In this document: positions 1 to 9,892 of the stretch, one piece after another
Layout of the letters: each line of letters opens with the position of its first letter
How positions within the stretch are numbered: position 1 is the first letter of the stretch
Position numbers and translations under genes: made by a program
Assembly (NCBI GenBank): GCA_014925825.1
Contig: JACGCK010000104.1
Location: 1-64,000, forward strand
Direction: 5' to 3'
DNA length: 64,000 nucleotides
DNA from: Pholiota molesta
Taxonomy: Eukaryota > Basidiomycota > Agaricomycetes > Agaricales > Strophariaceae
The notes under the pieces: model-generated
What the model saw: only the letters and a program-made list of their open reading frames with translations
The model's database searches: none
Told to the model about the DNA's origin: nothing

Positions 1-609
1 ATACCAAAACATCGCAAAATTCTTTGATTTCTTGAAAATGTCAGTAGATTCATGCATATCTATATACTGTTACTACTCAAATATAGTGTAATATGCTTAT
101 TATGGCTACTAGACACCAATATCACTTAATATAGGCATTTATAAAAAAAAGTTATTTATGAGAGGATATTCTAGACCACTTGAGGTGTTTAGATCATAGG
201 GATATCTATGAATCAAGTCATATATCAAAATGTGTGGGTAAGTCGCAACATATTTGAATCTGTAGGGTGCAGTTCTTATTTGCCTTGTCTATTTTTTGGA
301 TATGTTAACCAATACGTATGGTAGTATACTCAGTCCGAATATCACAATATTCTGAGAATAGTTGAATGTGCCAGATGTATATTTCCTGTTTTCTGCTAGA
401 TTTAATCATTCTGCTGATATAGCTGACACAATGCATTTGGAGAACAATTGTCAATTAATAGAGTTAGAGGCAACATGGTTAATATGCTAATGTGCCTTTG
501 AATTTACTTGTAGCTATGGTATTGGTTGAGATATGAGTACATCAAGGAGAAAGTACCCCAATCCAATGTTCATGTGTGTAATCCTATAGGTCAGCATTTA
601 TATTGGTGC
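1..609. repeat. Central loop segment of a palindromic X element (X0), cut by the window edge
   Basis: This AT-rich, non-coding stretch matches the loop of X2 at about 52414-53015 in the same orientation. It also matches 12504-13113 (X1) in inverted orientation. The element continues beyond the left edge of the window. On its right it stops exactly at the hAT1-A insertion, at the same target position (ATTGGTGC) that hAT1-B occupies in X1. No ORF of interest is present. Confidence 0.75.
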
Positions 610-1512
610 TAGTGATCTGAGGTCCGGTTACAAGACTGGAAAAAGACCGGAAAAAACCGGACCTTAACCAAAGTGGACCGAAAATAGATTGGACCAATCA
701 AGACCGCAACCGCGGTCCGGTCTGCGGTCTATCATAATTCTAAAGATCAAAAAGACCGACGAAAACCAGTTAGGACCGGTTTCAACCGGTCTTTTAACAA
801 GATTTTTTGTGACGTTGTAGAGCACTAAAATATCTTTTAAATGATACCAAAATCATAATTTTAGCATGAGAAATAACAAAGATATTAATAGTTTGCGATA
901 AAATCATTATTTTGGGTGCTTAAAAACGTGTTTGCCTGTGATTCAATCATTAAAGGTTCGCACCTTTTGAAAAGTTGCGCATAAATAGGCGACATGTATA
1001 TCTACAAACATATTTTAAATTTTATTAATTGAACAAGATCTGATTATGCTATATTAAGATCAATATTTTCTACTTGACTTCACTATTAACAAGACGCTTT
1101 TGCCAATGTTTCATTGGTTAAAAAAGCTAGCCTTTCACCAACCAGGGTCAAAGTATAACATTAAAATACCTATCTAACAAGCTCTTATACATAATATTCC
1201 ACCAGGAACTCATTGAGATATGGGCAAATGCGCACAGGCAGTCCAATTTCTACTATTCAAATAGTTTCTACAGGTAAAATCAATTTTAATTTGGCCCATA
1301 GACCGGTCTACAACCAGTCCTCAACCAGTCTTTAATAGGACCAGTTGAGGACCGGTTTATGCGGTTTCTAAACTTCACAAGACCGACGTAGACCGGTTTA
1401 CGTCGGTCTTGTGCAGTTTTTTGCAGTCTTTAAACCGTGGTTAACCGGTTGCGGTCTCGGTCCATGGCACTTAGGGCCAAAAGACCGGACCAGACCGGAC
1501 CTCAGATCACTA
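610..1512 (+). mobile_element. hAT1-A, non-autonomous hAT-like element (MITE, 903 bp)
   Basis: The terminal inverted repeats read TAGTGATCTGAGGTCCGG. Both ends are crowded with GACCGGT/ACCGGTC motifs, which resemble subterminal transposase-binding repeats. The interior is AT-rich and non-coding. It is nearly identical to hAT1-B (11600-12503), inverted. The left flank ATTGGTGC is the reverse complement of hAT1-B's TSD, but the right flank GTCACTAT does not match it. This copy therefore sits at a rearrangement junction and is not a simple insertion. Assignment to hAT rests on the 8-bp TSD of hAT1-B and the TAGTG terminus. Confidence 0.85.
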
Positions 1513-3433
1513 GTCACTATCTCCAAGCAAGCTCCGCCTCTTCATGGCCCATGCAGTCTTCGCAGGCACGCAAGTAGGACCGGCAGGTGTCACACCTGAC
1601 TCGACAAAACTGACGGCCATTGTGAACTGGCCCATTCCTGGTGACGCTTCCCACCTTGAAGGCTTCCTTGGACTGACGAGCTACTTTCGAGATCTCATAA
1701 AAGGATATGCGACTCTTGAAGAACCTCTTTGCAACTTGCTGAAGGCGGTCAACATTCCAGCTGGCACAAAGAAAGACGCTTACCAGTGAATCATGAAGGC
1801 CCACCAACTAGCCGAGAGATAGACAGAGGAACACACATGGACATTTATCCTGCTCAAAGCTAAGTTGATCTCTGAGCCTGTACTTTCTGCCCCTCAATAC
1901 GACGGAACTCCCTTTATACTAACCACAGACAGATGTGTCGATGCATTCGCAGGCGTCCTATTGCAGAAGGTCAAGACCACCCTTCTGGGAGGCAAAGAGG
2001 TCACATGCCTACATCCCATAGCCTTTGCATCGAAGCGCACATCTGAAGCTGAGTCTCGATATAAACCATTCCTGCTCGAGTTCGCAGCACTGAATTACGC
2101 CTTCGACAAATTCAGCGACATCATCTATGGGTATCCAGTCGAAGTTGAGACAGACTGCCAAGCGCTACAGGATATCTTGATAAGCGACAATCTCTCGGCG
2201 ACACATGCACGTTGGCGGGACGGTGTCCTAGCGCATAACATTGTTGATGTACAACACATTCCTGGGATAACAAACATTGCCGATGGACTGAGCCGACAGT
2301 ACAAAGGGACAGAAAAAATGCCAGGCAATGGCAGCGAATGGTCAGTCAACCCGGATTGGGAAGAGCGTGTGGGATTAGTGTTCGACATCAACCAGGTGGA
2401 AGTACAACCTACTGCAGAAACTACTGTAAGACAAACCACTTTTCCTGAATGTGATCGAAGCATTGGAAGGCCTAGCGAGCAATGCGTCAATCCGCGAAAA
2501 AGCAAGGGCCAAACACAGAGCATCGCAGTATATGATTGATGAGTGAAGCTATGGTTTGTGGGAGGCGGGACAGGGGGCCCAAGCACGACCACGCCGTGAA
2601 TGCATCACACAGAAGGAGGCCGTCAAGATGGCGAAGGCCGAACATGAGCAAGGTGGACACTGGCACAGAGACGCTATCAAGATTGCCCTACTTGATAAGA
2701 TCCACAGCCCAAAGCTCGACCAGTCCATTATCAAAGCAATTACCGACTGCGCTCGTTGCAAGAATTTCGGAGCCATGCAGCTACATGCTATGCTCCAGCT
2801 GATCACACGACGCCACCCCTTCAAACTTCTTGTAGGCAATTACTTATCCCTGCCAACAGGCAAAGGTGGCTTCCACACAGTTGGACTATACCTGGACACG
2901 TACTCACAGCACATATGGGGGTACAAGTTCAAGTCGGCTGGGAGCGTGAAGACAATGACCACATCACTCAACAACATCTTCCATACCTTTGCCCCAGCAG
3001 AAACTTTCATGTCAGATGGCGGCAGACACTTCAAGAACAACAAGGTACTCGACATGTGCCGCGGATGGGGCACCAAGCACCATGTCGTCTCAGCATACTC
3101 TCCATGGGTCAATGGATTGGTTGAAGGAACAAACAAGCTTTTATTATATGTCCTTGCTCGACTATGCGCACCGGATGTAGGGGAAGATGGTTGGAAAGCT
3201 ACGGAGTGGGACATGCTACCACGCACCTGGCCAGATTAATTCGACCAAGCAATCAGGATCTTGAACTGGCGCATCCTGCCAGCCTTGAAATTCTTGCCGA
3301 AAGAACTGCTCCTCGGGCTCGTCATCAACACAGCGACAACCCCACTGGAAGCGAGTGTGTCATTGTTACCCCCCAAAAGTGTGGACCAGCATATGGCATA
3401 CGCAGCACAGCAGCGGCTGGATGGCTACTCCGA
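1513..3433 (+). pseudogene. Degraded Ty3/gypsy pol (RT thumb, RNase H, integrase)
   Basis: Conceptual translation from 1544 gives the end of a reverse transcriptase (a PD..K..AI.NWP.P block followed by FLGLT.YFR). RNase H follows at 1865-2539. From about 2556 an integrase reads with an H-x-H...C-x2-C zinc finger and a D,D,E core (LDTYS near 2890, MSDGG near 3010, GLVEGTN near 3115). The piece is broken by stops at 1787 and 3237 and by a frameshift near 2540, so it is inactive. The RT palm with its YxDD motif, the gag, the protease and both LTRs are missing. The left end abuts hAT1-A and the right end is cut by X1 at 3434. The gag remnant at 30014-31189 could belong to a related element, but this is not shown. 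Confidence 0.85.
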
Positions 3434-3613
3434 CAGCCTTGTCTGTTAATATTCTACATGGAATCATGTCAACTAGGGAAACATAAATGTTGCATCCAGC
3501 TTCCTAACTAACATGCACAGCCACTCCACCAAGCTGAGTTTAAAGACATTCCACTTTTGGCAGGTGGTCTTTGCTGGTCACTGGGGGCGGTGATGGTGAT
3601 CACTGGAGGCTGT

Positions 3614-3878
3614 TGTTACGATATCCCTCTAAGCGCCCATAAGTGCCCGCCTGCCTCTTACAGACATTCGTGCCTCTTACAGACATTTGCCTTCCTTTTA
3701 CGTATCTATCTCTCGCTCAATCATCCTCATCTCGCTCGATCATTCTCCTTTTAATTAGAACCCTATATAAGCTAGTTTACACTCCTTTGTATCTCTATTC
3801 GCAACCTGGTTAATACAACCTCGTTTCTCATATCGTCCCAAAGCCCCTCGAGTTCTCCTCTACAGCGCGATCCTAACA
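3614..3878 (+). repeat. Left LTR of the chromovirus
   Basis: 265 bp, beginning TGTTACGATATCCC and ending GATCCTAACA. It is almost identical to the right LTR at 9623-9887. A TATA box and a predicted transcription start lie in its last 120 bp. Confidence 0.95.
3764..3807 (+). promoter_or_regulatory. LTR core promoter: TATA box and inferred transcription start
   Basis: TATATAA lies at 3764-3770. The sequence ATTCGCAACCT begins at 3797, 33 nt downstream of the start of the TATA box, which is the usual spacing for a start site. These 11 nt are exactly complementary to the priming site at 3881-3891, which independently supports 3797 as the RNA 5' end. The same elements recur in the right LTR. Confidence 0.7.
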
Positions 3879-3880
3879 AT

Positions 3881-3891
3881 AGGTTGCGAAT
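3881..3891 (+). other. Self-priming primer-binding site (Tf1 type)
   Basis: AGGTTGCGAAT starts two bases after the left LTR. It is the perfect reverse complement of ATTCGCAACCT at 3797-3807 in the LTR. In Tf1-like elements the first 11 nt of the transcript fold back onto such a site, are cleaved by RNase H and prime minus-strand DNA, so no tRNA is needed. The 11-nt length matches Tf1. Confidence 0.8.
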
Positions 3892-4266
3892 TCTCTACGA
3901 GTCTTATCAACTCCCTACCAAAGTGATACAGTTTTTCGAAAGCCTACCCCCCACACCGTCAACCACCATTCGGTCCGCCACTCCCAAACAGCGCGCAGCT
4001 TCGCGAGTCATCCACCGTCGGCAACATCGCCTAGTACAACCAAGACAGAATACCAGATTCAGATCCCACTACAGAACACTCCGCCTACCAGCCGCCTTCT
4101 CTGAGTACACCCTCAGCCGCCCAACAGTCAGCCACACATATACAGTCCTCCAGGCAAAATCGCCCAGCCTAGATTTTTCTCCTATCAGTCAGCCACATAC
4201 CTTCGAGCCTTTTAAACAAGCCCGCCTAGTCCAAATCATCAACAGTTCCATCCTACAGTTTCCACT

Positions 4267-5598
4267 ATGTCTGACGCACCCACTATCATCCCGAGCGACG
4301 CCGATATTCTCGCTCAGTCTCAGGCCCAAGCAGCCGCCAACGTTTCCTCACAAGCTCAGGCTCAAGCGGCCCCTGGATACCAACCTCCTCACGGCCCTGT
4401 TCCGTATCCCCCAGTTTCCGTCGCTACTCTCACTCCCATGGAACGTGCTGTACTCGAGCTGACCAATTCCAACCAAGCTACCCAAAATATCTTGCAGAAC
4501 ATGACGCAAATTTTAGGACAACTCTCGCTTGGTTCGACCACTACCACTGCTCCCGAAGTTCAACCTACTCCGCCTTCCCTTTCGGTGAAAAAGGTCTCCG
4601 TAGCTAACCCGCAACACTTCGACGGTGACCCTAGGAATTTCGAGACATTCATGACGTCCGTCGACATCGTGTTTATGGCCGACCCGCATACCTACTCGAG
4701 CGATACCACCAAAATCTTCTATGTTCTCTCTTACATGACAAAGAAGTTCGCTGCCCAATGGTCCCAACGTATGGTTCACAACATTACCTCTGGTACCTAT
4801 GTCATCACTACTTGGCTCAACTTCCGCGAACATTTGAAGAACACATTCGAGAACGCCGACCGCCGCAATCAAGCTCAACAAAAGCTCCTAGCTCTCAAAC
4901 AAGGCGCTCTTACGGCCGAGGAATTCTTTATCCAATTCGACGAATATTATGTCGAATCCGGATTCAACGAAGTCGCCGCTGTTCATTATCTCAAGGACGC
5001 CGTCCGTGAAAGTATCATTACTCGAATCGCCACATCTCCTACTCCTCCCGAAACCTACGACGAATGGAAGACCATGATCATTCGACTCGACCGTCAATAC
5101 CGACAAAATAACGCTAGAAAATTGGCTACTGCATCGAACACCCTTTCTTTACCTGTTATACCTGCTAGATCCCGAGCTAGCTCCCCTGCTCCTGCTCCTA
5201 CATCCTCTAGAGCCAGTTCTCCCTCACCTACGATTGCTCCGAACGCTTCCACTCCCACCGGAGTTCAACCTGGAATTGGCGCTCCCATGCAGATCGACGC
5301 TCTTTCGTCTTCGATCCCTAACACGCCGTCTCTCTCGAGCATTCGCTGCTACAACTGTAACAACATGGGTCACTACGGATACCAATGCCCCCTTCCCAAC
5401 ACTCGTCCTGGACGCAGAAGAAATTCTGGCCCCACCAATCGCGCCGCCACCGCATCGCGGAATATCCGTCAGATGATTGCTGGCCTTGGTGAGGACGAGA
5501 AGGCTCATGTTATACGAGCACTCCAAGAGACCCACGTCATGGACGCACTTGAAGAAGACGACAACAACGAGGAGGATTTTCAGGAATTGGACGAATGA
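4267..5598 (+). CDS. gag: Gag polyprotein of the chromovirus (443 aa)
   Basis: This is the structural protein forming the virus-like particle that packages element RNA. The start ATG at 4267 follows a 389-nt leader. The N-terminal 75 residues are rich in Ala, Gln and Pro. A capsid-like helical core (residues ~110-285) with a retrotransposon-gag signature follows, then a Ser/Pro-rich linker. A CCHC zinc knuckle of form C-x2-C-x4-H-x4-C (CYNCNNMGHYGYQC) lies at residues ~361-374, and the C-terminus is acidic. The stop codon overlaps the pol start as ATGA (5595-5598). This suggests termination-reinitiation to make Pol rather than a classical frameshift site. The frame is intact. Confidence 0.95.
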   Translation: MSDAPTIIPSDADILAQSQAQAAANVSSQAQAQAAPGYQPPHGPVPYPPVSVATLTPMERAVLELTNSNQATQNILQNMTQILGQLSLGSTTTTAPEVQPTPPSLSVKKVSVANPQHFDGDPRNFETFMTSVDIVFMADPHTYSSDTTKIFYVLSYMTKKFAAQWSQRMVHNITSGTYVITTWLNFREHLKNTFENADRRNQAQQKLLALKQGALTAEEFFIQFDEYYVESGFNEVAAVHYLKDAVRESIITRIATSPTPPETYDEWKTMIIRLDRQYRQNNARKLATASNTLSLPVIPARSRASSPAPAPTSSRASSPSPTIAPNASTPTGVQPGIGAPMQIDALSSSIPNTPSLSSIRCYNCNNMGHYGYQCPLPNTRPGRRRNSGPTNRAATASRNIRQMIAGLGEDEKAHVIRALQETHVMDALEEDDNNEEDFQELDE

Positions 5599-8500
5599 AG
5601 TACACGTCTTCGTCTAACATAACTAGCAGACTAGATAACAAACCTAATCCAACTATTTCTGCCCAAAAATCCGTGTCGAATTGCCCATCCATCGAAGTAG
5701 AAGCTGACGAAACTCTCCTTAGAACATTGAACCCTTGCCTGACTGACTGTGTCATTCACCACATTGACGACGCTGGCGCCTCAGAATTACCCAAAGCAGT
5801 ATTTCCTCATAAGGAATCTGGTCCCACGCGAACCTTACGCCGTATAAGGGAACTGTACTCCAACACGCGAGCCGTTACTAATATTCTACAGGCCTGGATG
5901 CCCAAACCCCACTGGAAGGAAATCAACGAACCTCTCATCCACGCTTTATGTTTTCTCGATGAAGACCTAGCCTTGAAGGTTCTCAACCAACTCAAAAAAA
6001 CCAAACACGTCATTTCCAAAATCGACAGCAACTCCGTCCTCGTACCCACGAAAGTCACCCTTCCGAACGACGACGATTCCGAAGTCTGGACTCCGGAAAA
6101 TCTGCTCGACTGCGGCGCTACCAACCAATATGTCCACGAAAGTTACGTCAAGAAGAACGGCTGGAAAATAGATCCCCTACCGCATCCTATTCCCGTTTAC
6201 AACGCAGACGGTACCATTAACAAATCCGGCGCCATCACAGCGACTATCGAACTAAACATCCAAATCAAAGACCACTTCGAACGCAGACAATTCGCTGTTA
6301 CTAATATCGGCGACTCTGATATGATACTTGGTTTCTCATGGCTTAAATTCCGCAATCCACTTGTCGACTGGAAAACTGGCGACCTCTGCTTCTCTCGATG
6401 CCCTTCAACATGTACAACTCTTTCCCAACCACATCTAAAGCTCCCCGAATACGCTTCGCTCCATGGTCCCGACCACGACCATATTCGTCTAATTGATTCA
6501 GGCGACTTTCTCCACTTCGACGACAGCTCACTCGACGACGATTCTGCACCTCTTACTTGGGAAAACGCGATCTCAACCGAACTAGAGGAAGGAGAAATTA
6601 TGCTTTGCGTCGACATCCTCCCAATCGAAGAAGATTTCATTCGCGCTATCAAAATCACCCACACGATTTCCGCGAGCAACAAAATTCGTCAACAACAAGC
6701 TACCGATGCCGACAAGTACATCAAAGAGTTCACATCCGTCTTCGAACGCAAGGACTTCGATCGCTTACCTCCCGAACGTCCCTGGGATCACGCAATTGAA
6801 CTCAAGCCGAACTCAGAACCCGTTACGAGTAAAATCTACCCTCTGTCCAAAAACGAGCAAAAGGAACTCGATTCGTTTATCGAAGAACAACTACGCACTG
6901 GACGCATTCGACCTTCGAAATCACCGATAGCGTCTCCATTCTTCTTCGTAAAAAAGAAAGATGGATCCCTGCGTCCCGTTCAAGATTATCGCAAACTCAA
7001 CGAAATGACGATTCGAAACCAATATCCCTTACCTCTCGTTTCCGAACTCATGGACAAGCTCAAGGGCGCCAAATATTTTACTAAACTCGACGTTCGCTGG
7101 GGTTTCAACAATATACGCATCAAGAAGGGAGATGAATACAAGGCCGCCTTCGTTACTAATCGAGGCTTATTCGAACCACTCGTTATGTTTTTCGGGCTCA
7201 TGAACTCACCCGCTACGTTCCAAAATATGATGAACGATCTCTTCAAAGATCTCATTCTTCAAGGACACGTCATCGTCTACATGGACGACATCCTCATATT
7301 CACGAACAATCGCCGCCTCCACGCAAAAATAACGCGCCAAGTCCTCCAGATCCTTAAAGACAACAACCTCTACCTCAAGCCCGAAAAATGCGAATTCGAC
7401 AAGACCGAAGTCGAATACCTAGGCGTCATTGTCTCCGAGGGCCAACTACGCATGAGTCCCAACAAAGTACAAGCCATAGCCGACTGGCCAACTCCGAAGT
7501 CGAAAAAAGAACTACAACAATTTCTCGGCTTCCTCAACTTCTATCGACGTTTCATCAAAGACTTCGCTAAGCTCGCTTCCCCCTTACATTTCCTAACCGG
7601 CAACAAACCATGGACATGGACCGCCTTTGAAGACGCCGCCTTTCAAGATCTCAGGCACTCCGTTGCTCATGAACCCGTCCTCACTCTCCCTCTCGACGAT
7701 GCCCCATTCCGAATCGAAGCCGATAGCTCTGGTTACGCCACAGGCGCTGTACTCTCCCAACTCCAAGACACGCATTGGAAACCTATCGCTTTCTTCTCGA
7801 AGACCTTAAACGATGTCGAACGAAACTACGACGTTCACGACCGAGAACTACTCTCAATTATGCGCGCTATCACCGACTGGCGAAGATATATTCTAGGAAC
7901 AACAACCCCCGTCGAAATCCTCTCCGATCACCAGAACCTTCAGTACTTCATGAAATCACAATGCCTTAATCGACGTCAAGCTCGTTGGGCGCTAGAACTC
8001 TCTGAATACTCATTCACGCTCACTCACAAGCCAGGTTCTCAAATGATATGCGCCGACGCGCTCTCCAGAAGACCCGACTACGACAAGGGAATCCTCGACA
8101 ACGGAAATATAACACTTCTCCCCCATCATCTCCTGACCACCGATAAGCGCCCATCGTCCTCGACTCTCAACGTCCTAGAAGAAACTACATCCTCGTCGTC
8201 ATTCCTTCCTTCAATTCAAGAACGTCAACATGAAGTAGAACACCTCGTCGAAGAGAAAGTACCCGGATGGAAGAACGAAAACGGACTCATTACCTGGTAC
8301 GGGCGAATCTGGGTACCTAACAATCAAGATCTTCGCGCGCAGATCATTAAACTCAATCATGATGATCTCACCGCCGGACACCCTGGCCGATTCCGCACTA
8401 CCGAATTGATACAGAGAGACTACTGGTGGCCGTCAATATCGCGCGACGTCCAACGATACGTCTCCGGCTGCTCCACTTGCCAAAAAACCAAGATCCTTCG

Positions 8501-9611
8501 TAACAAACCTCGAGGCCTCCTCTCGCCAAACGCCATTCCAGAAGACACATGGGACATCATATCAGCCGACCTCATCACTGATCTCCCTAAGAGCCTCAAC
8601 CACGACTCCATCTTCGTCGTCGTTGACAGACTTTCCAAAATGGTCCGCCTTGTACCTACACGAAAATCCGTCACAGCTGAAGGCCTCGCTCGACACTATC
8701 GAGATCACGTTTGGAAAGACTTTGGTCTACCTAGAGTCATAATCACCGATCGCGCTTCGGTATTCACTTCCAATTTCATGCAAGAACTTAATCGTCTCCT
8801 CGGCATTCGAACGAACATCTCGACCGCCTATCACCCCCAAACCGATGGTCAAACCGAACGATTAAATCAGGAAATTGAACAATACCTACGACTCTTCGTA
8901 AACGAACGACAGACCGACTGGGCCGAGTGGCTATCTTGCGCCGAATTTGCTATCAACAACAAAGTAAATTCTTCAACTGGCTACTCTCCGTTCTATATCA
9001 ACTATGGTAAACATCCTCCACGTCCTCTCCAACCACCTCGAGAATCCGTCTCCCACGTACCCCATGCCGCACATTTCGCCCACGAACTCAGTAACCTCAG
9101 GAAAGAAACACAAGCCGCGCTTACTCTTACGTCCATCAAAATGAAGAACTCATTCGACAAACGACGAATGGAGCAAACATTCGTCCTCGGAGACCAAGTA
9201 CTACTCGACGCCTCCGACATTGTCTCGTCCCGACCCTCAAAAAAACTCGATAACCTCCGCTATGGTCCATTTCAAGTAATCGTGCTCGTTGGAAACCGCT
9301 CCTACCGCCTACGTCTCCCACTTTCCTGGCGTATTCATGACGTCTTCCACGTTTCGAAGCTCACGCCGTTCAACAAGCCATGCTTCGACATACAAAAATC
9401 AAATAACCCAAGTGATCCCCCACCGCAATCAAACATTGCGCCGCCTACGCCAAATTCCATCCTCGACCATCGCTCGCTACGCAACGGAACTATGTATCTT
9501 GTCAAATGGGAAGACCAGCCCAGCGAAAATACTTCGTGGCAACACGAATCCGAAATCCCCAACAACAACAGCGTCTTAGCCAATTATAAACGCTCCAACG
9601 GGATATCTTAA
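5595..9611 (+). CDS. pol: Pol polyprotein of the chromovirus: PR, RT, RNase H, integrase, chromodomain (1338 aa)
   Basis: Domains in order are: aspartic protease around residue 172 (LLDCGAT, with Cys where many relatives have Ser); reverse transcriptase around residues 455-640 with YMDD at ~561; RNase H around 700-830 (EADSSG, DRELL, LSDHQN, ADALSRR); and integrase with an HHCC zinc finger near 920-960 (GHPGRF...CSTCQK). The integrase catalytic D, D, E lie in ADLITDLP, IITDRAS and DGQTERLNQ. A C-terminal chromodomain of about 45 residues (YLVKWEDQP) presumably steers integration to modified histones. There is no stop or frameshift, so it looks functional. The frame is -1 relative to gag, with an ATGA overlap. 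Confidence 0.95.
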   Translation: MKYTSSSNITSRLDNKPNPTISAQKSVSNCPSIEVEADETLLRTLNPCLTDCVIHHIDDAGASELPKAVFPHKESGPTRTLRRIRELYSNTRAVTNILQAWMPKPHWKEINEPLIHALCFLDEDLALKVLNQLKKTKHVISKIDSNSVLVPTKVTLPNDDDSEVWTPENLLDCGATNQYVHESYVKKNGWKIDPLPHPIPVYNADGTINKSGAITATIELNIQIKDHFERRQFAVTNIGDSDMILGFSWLKFRNPLVDWKTGDLCFSRCPSTCTTLSQPHLKLPEYASLHGPDHDHIRLIDSGDFLHFDDSSLDDDSAPLTWENAISTELEEGEIMLCVDILPIEEDFIRAIKITHTISASNKIRQQQATDADKYIKEFTSVFERKDFDRLPPERPWDHAIELKPNSEPVTSKIYPLSKNEQKELDSFIEEQLRTGRIRPSKSPIASPFFFVKKKDGSLRPVQDYRKLNEMTIRNQYPLPLVSELMDKLKGAKYFTKLDVRWGFNNIRIKKGDEYKAAFVTNRGLFEPLVMFFGLMNSPATFQNMMNDLFKDLILQGHVIVYMDDILIFTNNRRLHAKITRQVLQILKDNNLYLKPEKCEFDKTEVEYLGVIVSEGQLRMSPNKVQAIADWPTPKSKKELQQFLGFLNFYRRFIKDFAKLASPLHFLTGNKPWTWTAFEDAAFQDLRHSVAHEPVLTLPLDDAPFRIEADSSGYATGAVLSQLQDTHWKPIAFFSKTLNDVERNYDVHDRELLSIMRAITDWRRYILGTTTPVEILSDHQNLQYFMKSQCLNRRQARWALELSEYSFTLTHKPGSQMICADALSRRPDYDKGILDNGNITLLPHHLLTTDKRPSSSTLNVLEETTSSSSFLPSIQERQHEVEHLVEEKVPGWKNENGLITWYGRIWVPNNQDLRAQIIKLNHDDLTAGHPGRFRTTELIQRDYWWPSISRDVQRYVSGCSTCQKTKILRNKPRGLLSPNAIPEDTWDIISADLITDLPKSLNHDSIFVVVDRLSKMVRLVPTRKSVTAEGLARHYRDHVWKDFGLPRVIITDRASVFTSNFMQELNRLLGIRTNISTAYHPQTDGQTERLNQEIEQYLRLFVNERQTDWAEWLSCAEFAINNKVNSSTGYSPFYINYGKHPPRPLQPPRESVSHVPHAAHFAHELSNLRKETQAALTLTSIKMKNSFDKRRMEQTFVLGDQVLLDASDIVSSRPSKKLDNLRYGPFQVIVLVGNRSYRLRLPLSWRIHDVFHVSKLTPFNKPCFDIQKSNNPSDPPPQSNIAPPTPNSILDHRSLRNGTMYLVKWEDQPSENTSWQHESEIPNNNSVLANYKRSNGIS

Positions 9612-9619
9612 AAGGGGGG
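9610..9619 (+). other. Polypurine tract of the chromovirus
   Basis: AAAAGGGGGG overlaps the pol stop codon and lies three bases upstream of the right LTR. This is the expected plus-strand primer position. Confidence 0.8.
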
Positions 9620-9622
9620 TAA

Positions 9623-9887
9623 TGTTATGATATCCCTCTAAGCGCCCATAAGCGCCCGCCTGCCTCTTACAGACATTCGTGCCTCTTACAGACATTTGCC
9701 TTCCTTTTACGTATCTATCTCTCGCTCGATCATCCTCATCTCGCTCGATCATTCTCCTTTTAATTAGAACCCTATATAAGCTAGTTTACACTCCTTTGTA
9801 TCTCTATTCGCAACCTGGTTAATACAACCTCGTTTCTCATATCGTCCCAAAGCCCCTCGAGTTCTCCTCTACAGCGCGATCCTAACA
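9623..9887 (+). repeat. Right LTR of the chromovirus
   Basis: 265 bp beginning TGTTATGATATCCC and ending CCTAACA, followed by the TSD GCTGT. It differs from the left LTR at about three substitutions. Confidence 0.95.
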
Positions 9888-9892
9888 GCTGT

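Larger units (their letters stand above)
3614..9887 (+). mobile_element. Full-length, apparently intact Ty3/gypsy chromovirus (Tf1/sushi type, 6274 bp)
   Basis: Two 265-bp LTRs (TGTTA...TAACA) flank open gag and pol frames. The TSD is GCTGT (3609-3613 and 9888-9892), and the uninterrupted sequence GGAGGCTGTGCAC is present in X2 near 50318. The LTRs differ at about three positions, so the insertion is young. The priming site is complementary to the predicted 5' end of the element's own RNA, as in Tf1. A C-terminal chromodomain in Pol confirms the chromovirus lineage. The element sits in the left arm of X1 and is therefore younger than X1. Confidence 0.95.

Noticed and set aside
3884..4462. 192-codon frame in the chromovirus leader overlapping gag
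   Set aside because: It overlaps the start of a well-supported Gag in another frame and has no domain. The leader is expected to be non-coding.
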